A DNA stretch of 64,000 nt, from assembly GCA_028583405.1 (NCBI GenBank), contig CM053243.1:34437420-34501419 (forward strand), written 5' to 3'. The position numbers were made by a program, and so were the translations under genes. The notes beneath the pieces were generated by a model, which had not been told where the DNA came from, did no database searches, and saw only the letters and a program-made list of their open reading frames with translations. Position 1 is the stretch's first letter; every line of letters starts with the position of its first letter. This document shows, piece by piece, positions 15,691 through 25,889 of this stretch. The DNA is from Pogonophryne albipinna. Its lineage: Eukaryota > Chordata > Actinopteri > Perciformes > Artedidraconidae.

Positions 15691-17272
15691 AGTCCCGTTG
15701 ACAAACCCCGTGATTAATCTTCAAGCTCTGTGATTGGATGTTGGAGTGGCAGTGCGCCAAGGTTACGCCGAGCGTCAAGCTCTTTGAAATGGAACGAAAC
15801 CACGGCAGACTATTCAAAACTGGACTCGAACGCCCCCCCAGAACTACACATGCTGGCTATTGTGTTTCGCAACATGTTCTCTATGGCACGTCTCTACTGG
15901 GAATTGTAGTTTTAAAAGACGTTTTTCCCAAAATTAGAAGTTGACAGTATTAAACTCTGTATGCCCTGGAGGTTTAGGCGATAGGAAACACATTGGTGTG
16001 TACACATTTAAAACATGTAATTACTAAATGGGTGAAAATCGCTTGTGTCCATAATGCGCAGCATTAATATATACCCACACGACAGCTCATTGTTACTTTG
16101 TAATTCTACTCCACTACAATTCAGAGGTTAACCTGGTATTTTTACTCCACTACATTTAGTTTAGTTACTTTGCAGATTCTGATTAATGATGTGAAATATA
16201 AACAACCCTTAAATCAGGCTTTAGTCAAGTGCCAACAATCAGGAGAGATATTTGATAGTTGGTGCTTGAGAAGACTAAACATGTATCTGCAATTGACATG
16301 AATGGAAACGAGTAATAAAGTATATTCATTACTCGTTATTCTCTACTAATAGTTAATTAAAAACTGTATAATGCCTATTTTGCACATCCCTTTCAAGATT
16401 TCAAGATTTTCTAAGGTGTATTGATCATATACACAACTTGGGTCGCAGGTTCCTCAACAGTGCATTACAAGACATCTATCAATATGTGTGTACCTCCACC
16501 ATTAAACTGTCATATTCTGCACATTTCTTATACTATCTACATACATAAGAGTATAATTAATGTGTATAATATCAGTTAAAATAAGTGCTTCAACATAATT
16601 AACATTGCAGGAAAGCAATATATTAGACGTTAAGTACTTTGTCAGGCTTAATATTTATCTGTAGATAGATACCCCCAAAGCTTTTTTCTTGTTTAAAAGA
16701 AGACCTTAACCTAAAGTATTCTTTAATGTGTTAATAAAGGTTAATTCGTTTTTCTGTTTTGCACATCCTCCTATTAATATCTTTGTACATCTGGCACTAA
16801 ACTGTTTTATTGTAGAGATCACTTATAGTATCTTCTTGATTTTTTATATTCTATATTTCTATCATTGACCTTCTACTTTCCCCCTATGAAAGTATGTACT
16901 CTTAATATTTTTTTCATCAAATCACATTATTCAACAAAAATAATTAAATAACGTGCTTTAACCACTAGGCGGTGCACACAAGGTACTAATAATAACTTTG
17001 AATTATTAGTGTAGGACACTTATGTATGTATAACATCTGAAGATGTGTAGTTTTATTCATGTTTTTACATAATTTTACAGGATATTGCTATACTATTTCT
17101 CATGTTTTACTTCTACACATTAATATCTGATTTGTAAAACATCACAGACAGAAAGGTATATCCGTCATTTAATGGTAAGCTATTGAAATTGTGATTCCAT
17201 AGATGTGTCTCCCATCACCCAAATCCCCTGACTATTCTCTCAACTCAGTATTTACATTCTTATATTCAAAGA
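15691..17272 (+). repeat. direct repeat unit, copy 1
   Basis: Core part of fold-back element 1, repeated at 18911-20604 in the same orientation. It starts agtcccgttgacaaacc and ends ttatattcaaaga. It lacks a ~31-bp segment present in copy 2 (near 19476-19505). Parts of it also appear in reverse complement within 53500-54740. Confidence 0.85.
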
Positions 17273-17305
17273 AAATCAGTAATATCTTTAAAAACTACAA
17301 GTCCT

Positions 17306-17720
17306 TTTCTATCAGCTCTGCACCGTTATGGTGTAAATATAATCTACCAATTGGATCAAATATAAAAGTCAGCTGAATTACTATTGATACTGCAAGGAGA
17401 CGTATTTTGTGAAAAGAAATTGAAGATGTTGTTTAATTGTTGATATATTTATGATCCACGTCACGTATTCAGTTTTGGCGGTAGTTCTCCTGTTTGTCCA
17501 GAAGTCTTCTCATCAGGGCTCTATAAATAAAGAACTACGGCAGATGTGTAATATTTAATGCAGCCGAACCGTGTATTACAATGCCGTTATGTGATGACTT
17601 CCAAAGAGAAAAGCAAGAACACTCTGAATTAGGTATTTTATTTTTCGTTTTCGGATATCATATCTTATTAACACCATATCCCAGCGTGCATTGCGGCTAA
17701 AACATCCAATCAACGAGCTT
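17306..17720 (+). repeat. module shared with fold-back element 2
   Basis: From ctatcagctctgcaccg to the agcgtgcattgcggc region, this sequence recurs in direct orientation at about 54774-55180 and inverted at about 53060-53465. In element 1 it is single-copy core; in element 2 it is part of the inverted arms. It has no open frame. Confidence 0.75.
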
Positions 17721-18166
17721 CAAGCTGAGGATCTTGGGTAATCAGTTCGGTGGGTTTGTGGTGTGTATCGCTCGAAATGTCCCGTCTGTTTCCGGTGACT
17801 TTATTTACGGCTAAAAAGCCCAAGATTATAGAATTAAACGAATAAATAAAAACAAGGATAATTGTGTGTTATTGTTGAGTAAATAACAGTGTGTTATTTA
17901 GAAAACAATAACAAATTAGAAGGAAAAGATTTAAAAAAAAATACAGATTTCAGTATTTTGAGGCTCTAAGCCCCATTTATTTTCCTCACAGACGGGAAAA
18001 AAAGTCCGACATACGATTTAAAATAAAAACAAAAAGATAAAACACTGGCCTGTAATTTATGTTAGAATAAATAGAATGGTTTTGAATAATAGATGAGAGT
18101 AAAATCTACGTCACTTTACAGCCCCGCCCACTTTTGGGGAAACCAACGCTGTCATTTGAACGGCGA

Positions 18167-18292
18167 TCAAGCCTGAAGCCACAGAGATCTTCTGTTACTG
18201 TCCTTTCTTCTTAGAGGAAGTCCAGAAACACGTAACTCTGGATTTGTTTTAATGTTTGAGGTGCAATAAACGACACAGCAGCTTTTTGGCAT
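18167..18292 (-). pseudogene. THAP zinc-finger N-terminal fragment (right arm)
   Basis: Minus-strand frame starting MPKSCCVVYCTSN and ending RRSLWLQA before a stop, the inverted counterpart of 15096-15221. An upstream in-frame ATG at 18376 would add 28 residues without THAP character, so the internal ATG at 18292, at the canonical THAP start, is preferred. The second cysteine/histidine pair is absent. A gene start inside both inverted arms means the element would carry two convergent half-genes. Confidence 0.55.
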
Positions 18293-18425
18293 GTTAAAAC
18301 TATTATTTTCTGCCTCGCTCATGAGAGTAACAGCTGGCGAAATTACAGCCTCGCCTACTGATTTTAATTTAACCATATATTGAGCCCGATTCTCGATTTC
18401 TAATGTGTACTCTAAAATTGATATT

Positions 18426-18643
18426 GATATACTTTATTAATCCCCGTGGGGAAATTGTTTCTCTGCATTTGACCCATCCTAGTGTTAGGAGCAGTGCGCT
18501 GCCATTTTGAACGGCGCCCGGGGAGCAGTGTAGGGAACGGTGCCTTGCTCAGGGACACCTCGGGACATTTCGGTAGCACTTGGTCTTGCCGGGACTTGAA
18601 CTGGTGACCTTCCAGTTGCCTATCGACTTCGCCACCACTGCCC
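18426..18643 (-). mobile_element. tRNA-derived SINE
   Basis: On the minus strand it starts gggcagtggtggcg, has a B-box-like agttcaagtccc about 50 bp in, and ends with the ccccacggggattaataaag tail widespread in teleost SINEs, followed by atatca repeats. The left arm of the fold-back element (about 14970) gives the empty site: the arms match on both sides of the insert. tgatatt flanks the insertion (18419-18425 and 18650-18656), with an A-rich stretch (18644-18649) on the right. Confidence 0.85.
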
Positions 18644-18910
18644 AAAAAATGATATTTATAAATGACTATTATCATTATTATAAGCAAGACAATAAATGGC
18701 AAAGATATGTAGAAAATAAACGTATTTAAGATACGTTCATAACGAACGTAACGTGGGAGAAAATATGTTTCTAGAAGATATGTAGAAAATAAACGTATTT
18801 GAGATACGTTCATAACAAACGTAACGTGGGAGAAAATACGTCTCTAGCTAAACGTAATTGAGAATGCCGTTTGGTTCTGTGGGAACGTAATTTTTAGGAG
18901 ACAGGGTTGC

Positions 18911-20604
18911 AGTCCCGTTGACAAACCCCGTGATTAATCTTCAAACTCTGGGATTGGATGTTGGAGTGGCAGTGCGCCAAGGTTATGCCGAGCGTCAAGC
19001 TCTTTGAAATGGAACGAAACCACGGCAGACTATTCAAAACTGGATTTGAACGCCCTCCGAGAACTACACATGCCGGCTATTGTGATTCGCATGTACAGTC
19101 TATGTTCGCAACATGTTCTCAATGGCACGTCTCTACTGGGAATTGTAGTTTTAAAAGACGTTTTCGTTTTTCCCAAAATTAGAAGTTGACAGTATTAAAC
19201 TGTGTACAGCCCTGGAGGTTTAGGCGATAGGAAACACATTGGTGTGTACAAATTTAAAACATGTAATTACTAAATGGGTGAAAATCGCTAGTATCCATAA
19301 TGCGCAGCATTAATATATACCCACATGACAGCTCATTGTTACTTTGTAATTATACTCCACTACAATTCAGAGGTTAACCTGGTATTTTTACTCCACTACA
19401 TTTATTTTAGTTATTTTGCAGATTCTGATTAATGATGTGAAATATAAACAACCCTTAAAGCAGACTTTAGTTACACCTGAGTTAAATTCAGGGAAAGGTG
19501 ATTGTCAAGTGCCAACAATCAGGAGAGTTATTTGATAGTTGGTGCTTGAGAAGACTAAACATTTATCTGCAGATATCTATAAAGTATATGAATTACTCGT
19601 TATTCTCTACTAATAGTTAATTAAAAAAAACTGTCTATAATTGCTATGTTTGCACATCCCTTTCAAGATTTCAAGATTTTCTAAGGTTTATTGACACATC
19701 ATATACACAACTAGTGTAGTTATGCAATGAATGAAAAATTTGGGTCACAGGTTCCTCAACAGTGCATTACAAGACATCTATCAATATGTGTATACCTGCA
19801 CCATTAAACTGTCATATTCTGCACATTTCTTATACTATCTACATACATAAGAGTATAATTAATGCGTATAATATCAGTTAAAATAAGTGCTTCAACATAG
19901 TTAACATTGCAGGAAAGCAATATATTAGACGTTAAATACTTTGTCAGGCTTAATATTTATCTGTAGATAGATACCCCCAAAGCTTTTTTCTTATTTGAAA
20001 GAAGACCTTAACCTAAAGTACTCTTTAATGTGTTAATAAAGGTTAATTAGTTTGTCTGTTTTGCACATCCTCCAATTAATATCTTTGTACATCCGGGACT
20101 AAACTGTTTTATTGTAGAGATCACTTACAGTATCTTCTTGATTTTTTATATTCTATACTTCTATCATTGACCTTCTACTTTCCTCCTATGAAAGTATGTA
20201 CTCTTAATATTTTTTTCATCAAAGAACATTATTCAACAAAAATAACATTATTCAACAAAAATAATTCAATGACGTGCTTTAACCACTAGGCAGTGCACAC
20301 AAGGTACACACAGCATACTAATAATAACTTTGTATTATTAGTGTAGGACACTTATGTATGTATAACATCTGAAGATGTGTAGTTTTATTCATGTTTTTAC
20401 ATAATTTTACAGGATATTGCTATACTATTTCTCATGTTTTACTTCTACACATTAATATCTGATTTGTAAAACATCACAGACAGAAAGGCATATCCGTCAT
20501 TTAATGGTAAGCTATTGAAATTGTGATTCCATAGATGTGTCTCCCATCACCCAAATCCCCTGACTATTCTCTCAACTCAGTATTTACATTCTTATATTCA
20601 AAGA
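18911..20604 (+). repeat. direct repeat unit, copy 2
   Basis: About 1.69 kb, a close copy of 15691-17272, starting at the first base after the right terminus of the fold-back element and stopping at ttatattcaaaga, where an unrelated hAT-like end begins (20605). Short frames at 18958-19189 correspond to the 15738-15944 frame of copy 1 but differ by indels, so they are not coding. Confidence 0.85.
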
Positions 20605-20830
20605 TCGGGCTTCGTTTGTCATCGATGACGTCACTGGCCCAAAACGATACAAGCCTCGATACATGCTTCACAAAAAGCTTCGGGGATTACTCGACACACG
20701 CTCCGAAGCCTCGGCGCAATACGTAACATCACTAGTAAGAAGTGCCGGTACCACATGGGTAAAAATCAGAAGTGCCGGTACTGCGTACCGGTGAGTACCA
20801 GCCCAATTCAAGCACTGTTTGTAACACTGT
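20605..20830. repeat. hAT-like terminal fragments
   Basis: 20605-20735 read in reverse begins tagtgatgttacgtattgcg and continues with cgaggcttcggag, resembling the start of a fish hAT element. 20738-20815 carries two diverged agaagtgccggtac copies and ends gcccaattcaagcactg, a different hAT-like terminus. No paired ends are found, so both are fragments. Confidence 0.45.
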
Positions 20831-21937
20831 ACACATGAACGTTTCTTTTTTCGGTTCACCAAAAAAAAATCTCACTCCAAGCTGAACTCAAAGGTTGGCA
20901 GCTCTGCGTTACATGGATATAAAACATTAATCGTTTATTGAATATTAAGATGCCCTCAGACGCTGTTTCCTGCAGATGATGCGTTTTTCGGGGGGGGGGG
21001 GGGGGGGCGGTGTAGAACAGATTAAAAACGATTTAGAGACAACCCAATTGAAGAACGCTTGTTTGAGTATTTCAACTTTTTGAGGATTTGCTGTCTAGGT
21101 TGATCAGTAGGCGCATAATGCTGTTCATTTTTACTTGTAATGTTCAGAAACACTGATCTTCTGTAAATGTCAAATATGGACTAATCCTCCCTTCTATATC
21201 TGAAAAATCAGTCTTTTATTACTTTGTCTAAAGCTGCAACATAACCTCCACTGAAGGTCATGTTGCTTCCAAAACAAGGGGAGCAGTGACACAGTCATCG
21301 TCATAGCTTGATTTGTAATACAGGGGCCATGTTTCAATATGATCACAATATATCTGACACAACTTAAGTAGAGATAGTATGTTTGTTCCTCCTAAGGCAA
21401 AATATTCTGTTTATGTTGCATTTCTTTTTAGTTTCAGTAGAACATTTAATAAACAGAATGTTTCATTTTTTTTCTTGCGCTAGTCATTTTTGAGGGTTAG
21501 GGATTTCTGCTTCCATAACATATTTTCTTTAATACTACTGAAGAAGAAAGTCCAAAATGCACAATTTTGTGTTCATTTAACTTAACTGTGTCTCTTTTGT
21601 TTCTGAATATGTATTTTGGATTAAGCAAAGATAGCATTAGCATTGCTTCATTTGCGTATTTAAACAACAATTACAGCAAACGTGGAATGAAAAAAAGTAT
21701 TACTTAATGTAAATAACTATGGGGGAAATGTAATAGTGATATCAAATATGTTACCATGTCTTGCAAAATAGGCCTGTGGATGTTGTACAGACAGTTTTAA
21801 ACATATGGTTCTATCCACTGTTTTGAACACGGAACTGTTGCAAATTACCATACATCTAATTTGCACATTCAAACATTACCTTTAAAAAAACTTGTAAGAG
21901 TGTCTCCCCTTAAACAATTAAATAAATCCTTAAACTT
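20831..21937. other. intergenic, no gene seen
   Basis: Nothing coding is supported. A homopolymer G run lies at about 20989-21007, and the rest is AT-rich. Confidence 0.5.
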
Positions 21938-22235
21938 TATAATAATAACTTTAATTTATATAGCGCCTTTCATTAACCCAAGGTCGCTTAACAAGAAACA
22001 TATAAGGACAAGACACAAAGACATAAAAAAGGGGGCAGAAATTGAAGTGTTACATTGCAGTGGGGGGGGGGGGGAAGTGAGTTATTGTTGGAAGGCTTTG
22101 TTGAACAGATGAGTTTTCAGGGATTTGAAGATGTTCGAGAAGAGTTGTTACGGATTTCAGCAGGGAGGGAGTTCCAGAGGGTGGGGTCAGCGACACTGAA
22201 GGCACGGTCCCCGAAGGTGCAGAGGCGTGAATAGG
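21938..22235 (-). pseudogene. 5'-truncated L2/Maui-type LINE
   Basis: Reads in reverse as the last ~300 bp of an L2 LINE. The left edge is an (ATA)n tail, then tatatagcgcctttc, and the right part (gggagttccagaggg, ggggtcagcgac) matches the C-terminal coding zone of the element at 47171-51100 (47410-47480). Truncated inside the RT C-terminal region. A G run at about 22062-22074 interrupts it. Confidence 0.7.
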
Positions 22236-24137
22236 GATAATTTGTTTATAATTATTTATAATTAGAATTATTATTTATATGATTCTTCAATCAGCGTCCT
22301 CACTGTCCAAAGCCATCTGCTATTCAGTTGGAATTCATGCACAAAGTGATGTGTGGAGGAGTGCAAACAAAATCAACGGAAAGATGCCAAGCAGAAGACT
22401 TGCTGTAGGCACTGCAATTTCAGATGAAGATATGTCTGCTTGAGTTGAGAGTGATCATTCAAAGTTGCACGACTTCATAAATGCAGAGAGGGAGAGACAG
22501 GAGCAGAGAAGAAAGGGTCTGGAGGAGAATAACAGAAAGTGGGAATTTTCCAGGAAGCTTGAAGAGCAGTCCGTCTGAAGTGTCACACTGAGTGGCTGCT
22601 TGTTGTCAGTCAGGAAACTTTGGGTGAGAGTGGCCAAAAGACACAGAGGGAAAAACCACTCCAGCAGCACTGAGCCAAAAATCCACTCTTTTGTGCTTGA
22701 ATGTAACTTGTTTCTTGTCTTTCAGCACATAGAACATAAATGATCCAGCTTTGAATAACTCAAAATTGCTGTTGATTAAATTCACAGTGAATCTTATCTT
22801 CATTTTTGTATATTGAAAATATCATGCATTTACATATTTTCAGACATACCTTTAGTTTTTTCGACGATCACATCCAATTTGCAGACCTGGCTGCCATCCA
22901 CCGATAAGCCTTGTCGGCCCGTCAAAAAGCCATCATCAGGCAATTAGAGTGGCCTCATTTAGACTAAAAATTCCATCTGTTCATCTTTTAGCACCAACAT
23001 AGCAATGCTGATGTTGATAAAGTAGGACATAATATGCACAAACAATCATCCGTAAAAAGAAACTTCTGAATAGTCTCGCCAGACTAACTAAAAATGTATC
23101 TCTCGGCCTGGAAATATGATTTAATTATTGACATGCACAAATATTTTCATGCGGTCTAAAAGCTTGGCCTTTCCCTTCTCTTTCAGCTAACAGTTTCCTC
23201 CTCTCCATTATGCTGTTATCTCCCCCCACCGAGGTGGCAGGGAAATTAAATGACTTATCTCCAACTTCATTAACTCTCTTATCTTTGCAGAGGCACTTAT
23301 CAAACAGAATTTCTCTTAAACATCTTCCCCTATTCCCAGACTTATGCATAAGATATTTCAGCAAAGCACAAGAGAACCGAGTGAATTGGATGAAGTCCAA
23401 TATGGGAAATAATTACATTTTATTTAATTTGCCTTTCATGTTCAACACGTCCTGCTTTCAAGTCTTCTGGTCTGGAATCAGCTGTGTCTGCAATCTGTGC
23501 TGTCTGGGCTCGCACAAAGGAAGCAGCCAACAAATCATAATTCAAGATTAAATTGATATTTAATATAGGAAATATCACTGAGATCTACAGCAGGGAATAA
23601 CAATGTATGAACATGTTGTCATGGAAATTCAGAAATGCAGACATCTGTCTGTATCTCAAACCTTTTGCATACCTTGTGTGAGGCAGCAAAGAAAACTTAC
23701 AAGCAGAGTCGGTTGTGCAAAAGCCTGCATTGCCACTTTTGACACAGAATGAATTCAACTTAATATGAACTTCTCTCTGCATTACATAAAATGTCCTTAA
23801 GCAGTTTACATTTTCAAGGACAAACCAAACTGGATTAGTGAGCAGAGCATATACATACAATACCATATGTGCAGGCAATTCCACAGTGGATTTATTCCTT
23901 GTATCATTTCTTTCTTATTTTGGTGGGGACGAAATAAGTATTGGGGGCTCACTTTATGTAATTTAGGAAGTGTATCAGCATTGGATTAGCCTGATAAGAA
24001 TGCACTGTTAGGTCTAAGAAGTAAAGCTTTGATTATTTGATCAAATATCCATCAAATGTGGCCCATTTCTGTATACAAAACACAAGCTGCAAGACCCTAA
24101 ACCTGATACTTTTTAGCTATAGTGTACTTAATAAGTA
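22236..24137. other. intergenic, no gene seen
   Basis: Mostly AT-rich. 22480-22575 contains a purine-rich stretch that reads as a short lysine/glutamate-rich frame without motif. 22860-22970 and 23160-23345 look less degenerate and could be conserved non-coding DNA, but a comparison with other fish would be needed to say so. Confidence 0.4.
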
Positions 24138-24222
24138 TTAAAGATAAGCAAAAGCCCTCTCTCCCAAGAATGTGTATGCTTCATACATATTCTTGGGAGA
24201 GAGGGCTTTTGCTTATCTTTAA
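24138..24222. repeat. near-perfect 41-bp-stem hairpin
   Basis: The left arm starts ttaaagataagc and runs to about 24178. A 3-nt loop separates it from the right arm ending gcttatctttaa at 24222. The arms pair with one mismatch (tgtgtatg against catacata). It could be a very short foldback MITE, a stem for a small RNA, or a replication-derived inverted duplication. TTAA-like ends are present, but both belong to the stem. Confidence 0.9.
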
Positions 24223-25655
24223 TAAGACACCTTAGTAGACCAATTGAAAACATTAATGAAAGTTTCATTTACATGATAGTGTTTATTCTGACATTGCTTA
24301 CTGTGACTCTTGCATAGAGTGGTACCATATTTTATTTTAATATTAACAATATTCCTGCCCTATCCATTTTCAAAACTGCTAAAAGGCCTACTTAAAATAC
24401 AACATGTTGAGTATGTTGTTTTTGTGCAATGTCCTGAAATACACCTCACAACTTGACAGCAAGAAACTCATTTTGGATGATGGTGAAACAGGATTAGAAA
24501 ACAAATACATACCTAAAATGTGTTTGAAAAACTTGTTTCTATCTCTTTGTGAAGCTGGTTTCTAAAATCTTAAGTTATTTTCTGATCAGGTCAATTCTTA
24601 TGATTATGTTCATGTCTCTCATACGCTGTTAGGTGTCTTTTTAGACAGACTTTGAACTCACTATAATATGAAAACACACAGGTGTTTCCAATGACCAATC
24701 AACTGCTTTTTTCCTTTTTAAATGCCCCAGAAAACTATGGCAGAGTGACAGTGAACCAAAAAAGCATCAGGAACACAACACCATCATTTCATTATTTTCT
24801 CTGTGTTCAGATGTATTGAGTTTGTTAACCTCAGCAGAATCTCTCCAACTCCATGTCTGACCAGTGGCTTAATCAGACAGAATAAGTGGAAAACACCTGC
24901 TGTGGATGACCTTGCCGGAGGAGACCCCAGAGCAACATTTCCTTTGTCGAACATACGGTATGTTTTCATAGCCAGTATTTTCTTTGTAGCTTCTCTCCTA
25001 TGATACGTAGAGGAAGAACCTTGCTAAGTAAAATGTTTCTGTTGTCAGGCTTTGAAATTTAGTAGGACATTGTCCGTACAAAGTTAAGTCAGTGTTTGCA
25101 AGCAATGGCTTTATATTTCTAGCAATACATAATCAGACAGTAACAGTAGTAAAATACAAATACAAAAACAAGCCTGATTAAAATCACTATTATCTAATCA
25201 AATTCACAGTACTTACAAATGCACTGCAGTGAGTATGTAAGCCAATACTATGTATTCGTACAAAGTAAATAATTAAACATGCAATGCGTCATTTCAGTTA
25301 ATTGCTGTTTGACTACAATTAACTTTGCCAGTGTTTTTTCCTCAAATGACTTTGGCACAATAAATGAGAAATGAAGCTCAGCGCAAGTTCTTTCAGGAAG
25401 ACTGGGTATATATTAATTCACTCCACAGCTGCATATAATCAGCTCATCATGGGCATTCTCTTTAACCAATTACATTTCACCTCAATCTCCAGCAGCCAAT
25501 CATCGTGCTGCAGTCAAACTTTAAAATGGTACTCCTCTCTCCTGCAGTCAGTTGTGATTTCAGTTGTTTATGCTGCATCCCACCTCCGCCCCATCCACCT
25601 CCTTTCATCACATCCAGTGATATAGGAGAGCTAATCCAAATACCTCATCACACCT
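24223..25655. other. intergenic except one exon-like stretch
   Basis: No gene is recognised apart from the exon-like frame at 24811-24957. The rest is AT-rich and carries no transposon ends I can see. Confidence 0.4.
24811..24957 (+). CDS. unrecognised exon-like frame
   Basis: 147 bp between a good acceptor (pyrimidine-rich tract ending ctgtgttcag) and a good donor (gtatgt). Read with one leading base, it gives 48 codons without a stop, beginning CIEFVNLSRISPTPC and containing KWKTPAVDDLAGGDPR, of non-repetitive, protein-like composition. I do not recognise the protein. No partner exon is visible nearby, and the frame is short enough to be chance. It could be an internal exon of a host gene with large introns. 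Confidence 0.25.
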
Positions 25656-25739
25656 CCTCTTCATCCCATCCCCTCATCAAATCCAGATCTTCAACATCCT
25701 CTTCATCCCATCCCCTCATCAAATCCAGATCTTCAGCAT
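25656..25739. repeat. two-unit 42-bp tandem repeat
   Basis: cctcttcatcccatcccctc... is repeated twice in tandem with one difference (tcaacat against tcagcat). It precedes a segment ending in ataaatgttcttt that looks like the tail of an unidentified retroposed repeat (to about 25840). Confidence 0.85.
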
Positions 25740-25889
25740 CACCACCAGTGTCTAGTCCCCGGGGATTTCAGGATTGGGGTCTAATCGCCAAAGACTTTTA
25801 ACATTTTGTCATGGCGCATCTGTCAATAAATGTTCTTTAAACAAAAAATGAAGTGTTTCCTTATTGAAATGAGACAAGTTAAAGTAACA

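Larger units (their letters stand above)
14714..18910. mobile_element. fold-back element 1, THAP-bearing, ~0.92-kb inverted arms
   Basis: Begins gcaaccctgtctcc and ends ggagacagggttgc. The left arm (14714 to about 15637) and the right arm (about 17765-18910, minus an inserted SINE) are inverted copies of about 920 bp. Each arm contains the start of a THAP zinc-finger protein. The centre (15638-17764) has no coding capacity. Its second half (15691-17272) is repeated directly after the right terminus, and 17306-17720 is shared with the arms of the fold-back element at 52531-55700. No flanking target duplication could be recognised. THAP fingers are known in P-element and Kolobok-type transposases; the superfamily here is inferred. 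Confidence 0.75.
17765..18910 (-). repeat. right inverted arm of fold-back element 1
   Basis: Inverted partner of 14714-15637, longer only because of the 224-bp insertion at 18426-18649. Ends with ggagacagggttgc exactly where the second direct-repeat copy begins. Confidence 0.85.

Noticed and set aside
18426..18643. Functional tRNA gene suggested by the B box
   Set aside because: The A-box region and acceptor stem do not form a proper tRNA, and the 3' tail is that of a SINE.
14706..18918. Target-site duplication for fold-back element 1
   Set aside because: The flanks attctacg and agtcccgt do not match; no duplication is claimed.
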